Below are positions 59,576 through 64,000 of a stretch of DNA of 64,000 nt, in pieces (positions within the stretch are counted from its first letter, which is position 1; each line of letters opens with the position of its first letter). The translations under genes were made by a program, and so were the position numbers. The notes under the pieces are model-generated. The model was given only the letters and a program-made list of their open reading frames with translations, made no database searches and was not told the DNA's origin. Source of the DNA: Bolinopsis microptera (Eukaryota; Ctenophora; Tentaculata; Lobata; Bolinopsidae); the NCBI RefSeq assembly GCF_026151205.1, contig NC_087077.1, forward strand, positions 3,782,001 to 3,846,000, read 5' to 3'.

Positions 59576-60061
59576 ACACTACGCAGACAATTGTCACTGT
59601 GCCAGCTATCAAGTAGTTGCTGAGCAGCAGCAGCAGTTAGATGAAGAAAATGAAGTTGAGGAAGTAAATGTATTAGAGCTGTTGGCTAGAGTAGGCCCCT
59701 TACTTCTATGGAGCTCTCTGGCCAATTGCTCTGGCAATGCTCTCCATGGGGCCATGTAATATCACATGATCTGATATCATGCCAAATTAGACTCTAAACT
59801 ATAAAGTATAATAAAAATGGAACTGTTTGAGAAAAAACATTTTTCGTTACTTGGAAAGAGAATACTTACTCAGCTGTCAGAATAACGAATCAGACGTACC
59901 TTGATCTTATATGTACTTGTGACGGTCTTGTTTTGTATTTAACTCTGCTGAAGAAGCAATTCCCTAATGCTGAGATCGTCACTTAAAACCTTGGAAGTGA
60001 TCAGAATGAGCAGCTGTTTGCATTTATTCTGGTTTCTTTTTCATCTGGTCGCTCAAGAAAT

Positions 60062-60840
60062 ATGGATGCGATAACTATGGCCCATGGAATGGAGAGAAAT
60101 AATGTGTACAGTGCTTTATCATTACATGAAGACACATCTGCAATTGCACATGCACGTGGAAGTACAGTTTTGCATCCTACAGTTCACCTCAAAAAGGTTA
60201 AATCTACAGGCCAGAAAGCAGAACGAGTGAAATGGACTGGTGGTATGATAAGCCTAGGGCATCGAGGGACTGCATTCGAGAAGGGAAAAGAAACAATTTC
60301 CCTGTGTTCGCCGCAGTCGCAGATCCTGAAGAACGGAGTGGGAAGCCAATCGTCCATGGCCAAGAACTTTCTTGGGAAGCTGTAGATGATGAAGCTGGAT
60401 GCCTCGAGGATGAGGACGACTTAGCTTATGAGGTAGAACCTGGAGTTGATGATTGTGATAATGGAGAAACGATATCAACAGATAAATATGGAACACTATC
60501 CTTCCGGTCTTTTGAGACACTCACGCTCAATGGAGGAAGAAGCACTTTATCAACAAAATCTCGTCTTTCAAGATTCAAGGGGGACGCGTTTGGAGTGTCT
60601 TCTGATGTTCGCATATACAATCAACCTGAATGCGGATGTTCAACAGTTTTGAAAGCTGGCAGTACAGAAACTCTTAAAGTCTTCAAATCTCAGCAGGACT
60701 TTGCAACAGGAGTGGTTAGATTTATTTCTTATAAGTCATGCCCCATGAAGTACTACTGCCAGGAACATAGCCTAATCAATGGATCTCCTAATGTTTGGCT
60801 ACTCGTCGAAGACAAATACATCAGATGCATTGTTCCTTGA
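60062..60840 (+). CDS. Unknown protein(s) coded in the G-run-ended element
   Basis: Two overlapping open frames: 60062-60385 (107 codons) and 60232-60840 (202 codons). The first reads MDAITMAHGMERNNVYSALS... and looks coding up to about 60240. The second, DKPRASRDCIREGKRNNFPV onward, has an acidic stretch and then a Cys-containing C terminus (NQPECGCSTVLKAGSTETLK; SYKSCPMKYYCQEHSL). The switch of coding appearance suggests an intron or a frameshift between them. I recognise no domain. A further 50-codon open stretch (59600-59757, ending LLLWSSLANCSGNALHGAM) may be an upstream exon or part of the same gene. Confidence 0.45.
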
Positions 60841-61215
60841 TGACATTCAAAATCGTTGTGTTGTCAATGTTTGTATTCTGTACATTTTGAACATCTCACA
60901 ATTTGCTTTTCTTGAATAGTGAAATGTTTGGTATATATTTGATATAATACATTTCTATTTTCTTTATTTGTCATATGAATCTTTGACTTTAACGATCATT
61001 CCAAGCGTTATAAAGCATGAAACATGTCTCTTATTCAAGTACTAATAATATTTGCGGATTTAAAGTCATCCTAAAGGTCAAATATGAAGACCTAAATTCA
61101 TGGCATAAATTGGCATAAATGGAGAATTGGCCAAACAAAATTTCCATTTATGCCATGAAATTTCTATGCCATTTGATGAATTTTATGCCATTTGTCTCCA
61201 TTCTATGCCATTGGT

Positions 61216-61256
<41 letters not shown>

Positions 61257-61263
61257 TCCCATT

Positions 61264-61841
61264 ACAAAGTTTTAAGAAAAGATAAGGGATTCGGGAGGTC
61301 CAGACCAAAAAAGGACTGATGAGGAATACTTATCTTGGAATTCCTGGAGCACACTTTCACTTTGATGATATAGATAAGTAGCCTGTGGTGGTGAAAACAT
61401 GGGGTATAGGGTATTACATGGGGTATAGGGTACCGCAAAAGAAGAATACTCAAGTTATTGTAGGTCGTAAGCTGAAACTTGATGTGCTGAAAAGTGCAAT
61501 GGTAAATATGATCTAGAGCGACCAAAAACCTTTGCCCGAGAAAGAGGCTTGATGAGAGAAATTACAGACATAATTTTGTGGAATTTTATTATCATCTTAA
61601 AATGTAATATAAAATGTTATACATTATAATAAGCTACAAGTAACAAAAAAACAGTTTGCCTCATTCGTTAAATTTTGAAGCGGCACTTGAAACTTCAGAT
61701 TTGGAGTCTTGTAACACCCTGTAAGTACCAGTTGCCTCAGTACTCCGTACTAGCATAGTGTCTATCAAGGTGTTCGTGGCAGTTGACCCCTTCTCACATT
61801 TCCTCTGGGCAGATCGAAGATGCTTCAGCCTTCATTCATAT
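61264..61841. other. Interval between the 2.7 kb element and the MFS gene
   Basis: A short duplication of GGGGTATAGGGTA occurs near 61402-61434. Otherwise nothing is recognised; the right part may be the MFS gene 3' UTR on the - strand. Confidence 0.45.
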
Positions 61842-63614
61842 TTACTGAACATCCGTCATAGAAAGCACGACAAGAATCTGCAGATCACTGAGCACTAACG
61901 CAGTTATTATAACATACAGTGTCGGTGTAAAAGCGACTACAGCAGTTCCAGCTACACCCCCAACCAGACCTATAGCATTAGCTACACTGGAGGCCAGAGC
62001 AAAGTTATCCGTTCCAAAGTACTCCTTATCGATGAAAATGTAATAAGTAGCCATGTTGCTAATCCCGTACAGGAACTTGACAATGAAGTTAGTCACAGTC
62101 ACTGCCACAATACTTTCCTGTTTTAACATCGCTGCGAATGTCCCGATATTAAGCATGGCTACAATAACCTGAGATTTACGGTAACGAACTCTGTCCTTGA
62201 GGAAGCTTGCAAACAACTTGCCAGGAAGTGCCGCGAATGTGACAAGAGCCAGAATGAGCAGCTCCGCACCTTGAGTAGCAGTCTGGTTGCAGCCACTGTC
62301 CAGTTCCGTGTTCCGTGTTTTGATTAGTTGGATCAGTGTTGGAACGAGCAGGATGGTGAGCCACCCTTGGAACATGCTCAAAGCACGGCATAGTCCCAGT
62401 TTAGTGATTCTAGCGATCATGTTGGGAACAGCCACTGTGCAACTGTGCACTGCACCATCCTCTTCCACTTGAATGTTGGGACCTGCAGTCCCTGAAAAAC
62501 AGAAGTGTAGCATGAAAATGGGTGGAATGATTGTTGGTAGAGATGTGAGAAGTATGAATACCCTCCATCCTACCACATCCAACAGCAGATATCCCAAAAC
62601 TGCTGGCCAGACACCCCCAACTGTGTACATGATCTTGGAAATGGTGACTATACTGCCAAGTATTTCATTACTTGAAACCAGCTCCACGATCATGACACTG
62701 TGAATCCACAAGTTGAGTCCAACACAGAAGCCGATAAGGGCTCTAGAAAGGAGAAGGGTTTCGTAGTTAGCTACTATAGCACAGATCACTGTGCTCAGTC
62801 CGCTCATATAAAGGGAGAACAAGGTCAACTCTCGTCTACCAAACCTGGATCAATATGCAACTTTCAATGATTAGATAGGTTTAGAATATTTTGTTAACTT
62901 AAAAATCATGATTCGTTATTTTAACTTATTGGGGAATGGAAAAGGACAGCGAATTAATCTCGTACCTGTCAGCTAACAGACCCGCGATAACAGTAGCTAT
63001 TGCTAAGGTGAAGTACTGAATACACTCCAGCATACCCTCCCGTACCAGGGACAGCTCAATATCGCAGGACACTTGCTGTGTTATCACTCCTGAAGGTTTT
63101 GTCGAATGAAGTCGAGTTATTGGTATGGTGACTGAATGAATTTTAAGGTTTTGTTAAGAGGGAAATCATCAGATTTACTTTATTTTAACCATTATCTGAC
63201 ATATCGTATCTTTCGCCAATATCCATCGATGGCGAAAATGGCGAAAAGTTGTTTGCACAGTTTGGATATTTTCGTTATTTTGTCCCAAGGAATTGTTCAT
63301 TATGCCGTGACAAAGTTAACCCGTGGGCAAATTAAAGCCGTGAAAATGGCACGTGATATGGCACTTAACTAACCAGGTAAATACATTTCCACTCCGTCCA
63401 CAATATTCATAAGTACACCAAATACCAGCAGGAGCTTGTCCATTCTCGTCCAGTCCTTTTGTTGGTTGAGCAAATGTGTCTTCTCCACGTGGGCGTTATC
63501 TTTCTCCGCGTGGGCGCTATTTCCATTCACGTCGGCGTTATCTCCAGTCACGTGGGAGCTATCTCTAGTCACGTGGGCGTTATCTCCAGTGGGCTGGTTG
63601 TTAGATTCTTTCAT
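61842..63614 (-). CDS. Major facilitator superfamily transporter (SVOP/SLC22-like)
   Basis: Three exons on the - strand: 63614-63374, 63089-62966, 62844-61842; total 455 aa. A 12-helix layout fits the hydrophobic pattern. The MFS motif A after TM2 is visible across the exon 2-3 junction (GLLADRFGRR), and a second-half equivalent is FLKDRVRYRKS. TM4-TM5 read LLLSRALIGFCVGLNLWIHS. The N-terminal cytosolic tail has five 7-residue repeats of the type GDNAHVT. The substrate cannot be predicted; SV2/SVOP and organic ion transporters are the nearest look-alikes. The start codon lies 3 bases after an acceptor-like TTCTGCTTCAG. Coding begins with a soluble tail ending DWTRMDKLLLVFGVLMN, the usual entry into TM1. 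Confidence 0.85.
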
Positions 63615-64000
63615 CTTCTGAAGCAGAATCCTAACAGAAAACTAATGAGCCATTTACCATTATAGTTAAGAAAGTTTATGACAGAAAGTATGAAAAATGT
63701 CAACGTTTTTGCCGACCATTCACCTCTACTTGTACTTATGAGTATTGCTGAAAGCACAGTGTAAGGCCTACACGGACCGCCTCTAACTAGCCAATCCCTG
63801 TTTATGTCATAAATTGCAATGCGTTAAAATGGGGTTTCTATCATGTCCGCCAAGACGAGCATAAGTAATTTAATGTTGAAAGGGCATAACCTCCAACAAT
63901 TGAATCTTTAAACAATTTTAGCGACAGAATCCTCGATACAAATGATTAATTATAGTATATGGGGAGCAACAAGTCTAAAACACGAAAAATGGTTATATTT
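63615..64000. other. Window right edge
   Basis: Nothing recognised apart from the acceptor-like sequence before the MFS start codon; it probably holds the 5' flank of that gene. Confidence 0.5.

Larger units (their letters stand above)
58558..61255. mobile_element. G-run-ended transposon-like element, 2.7 kb, unknown family
   Basis: It begins with 11 G and ends with 39 C; the inverted ends continue as GGTACCAATGGCATA. A perfect 8 bp duplication GTCCCATT flanks it (58550-58557 and 61256-61263). Inside each end lies a direct repeat of about 105 bases (58578-58685; 61106-61212) built from ATGGCATAAAT-type palindromic pieces. The left interior has six TGAGGCTAA/TGAGGCTAC motifs and the right interior codes protein. 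An 8 bp duplication is usual for hAT, but the protein is not a hAT transposase, so it may be non-autonomous or of another class. Confidence 0.72.

Noticed and set aside
61217-61255. 39-base C run as a biological signal by itself
   Set aside because: It is the end of the 58.6-61.3 kb element; its length may be inflated by sequencing or assembly.
1-64000. tRNA, rRNA or other structured RNA genes
   Set aside because: I looked for tRNA A/B boxes and conserved rRNA motifs by eye and found none convincing.

Overview
The window is invertebrate-metazoan nuclear DNA. It has spliced genes with short AT-rich introns and canonical GT-AG sites, animal housekeeping genes, LDLa-bearing GPCRs, a non-LTR retrotransposon, a Kolobok-type DNA transposon and several hAT-like short elements. 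A cnidarian, perhaps a hydrozoan, fits best. That is inference from gene flavour, transposon mix and hints of spliced-leader acceptors, and the species cannot be named from sequence alone.

Layout: 1-2.75 kb is the 3' part of a LINE. From 5.0 to 56.4 kb, nine genes all run on the + strand: FAXDC2-like (5.0-7.2), COG3 (8.5-10.95), PNO1 (11.4-12.1), DENND11/LCHN (13.3-19.6), DPM2 (20.9-21.5), UGGT (21.8-40.7, about 31 exons), EIPR1 (41.5-44.1), SF3B5 (44.5-44.9) and F8A/HAP40 (45.4-56.4, 3' end not found). Three genes lie on the - strand: a large LDLa/7TM receptor nested in UGGT intron 11 (26.4-30.8), an intronless secreted or GPI-anchored protein (57.3-58.4) and an MFS transporter (61.8-63.6). 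I reconstructed exons by following reading frame and splice phase; the total coding length is a multiple of three for every complete multi-exon model. DPM2 and UGGT both serve ER glycosylation, COG3 and EIPR1 act in Golgi/endosome trafficking, PNO1 and SF3B5 in RNA biogenesis; the rest is not an obvious pathway cluster.

The most unusual signal is a recurring class of tandem arrays whose repeat unit straddles an exon-intron boundary, so that the splice site and the exon edge are copied again and again into the intron. It occurs at HAP40 exon 3 donor (48 bp x10), HAP40 exon 4 acceptor (55 bp x94), HAP40 exon 5 acceptor (32 bp x23, split by the Kolobok insertion) and UGGT exon 25 acceptor (49 bp x11), and in two-copy form at DENND11 exon 7 donor, EIPR1 exon 2 donor and EIPR1 exon 5 acceptor. 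In the four long arrays only the exon-proximal copy keeps the frame. HAP40 intron 3 therefore has ten donors facing ninety-four acceptors. An analogous 38 bp x17 array downstream of PNO1 repeats AATAAA.

A second signal is a 511 bp element with G-run ends and a perfect 8 bp target duplication inside a coding exon of the nested receptor. It carries several TACTAAC motifs plus a donor and acceptor in matching phase, so it could be removed as a new intron.
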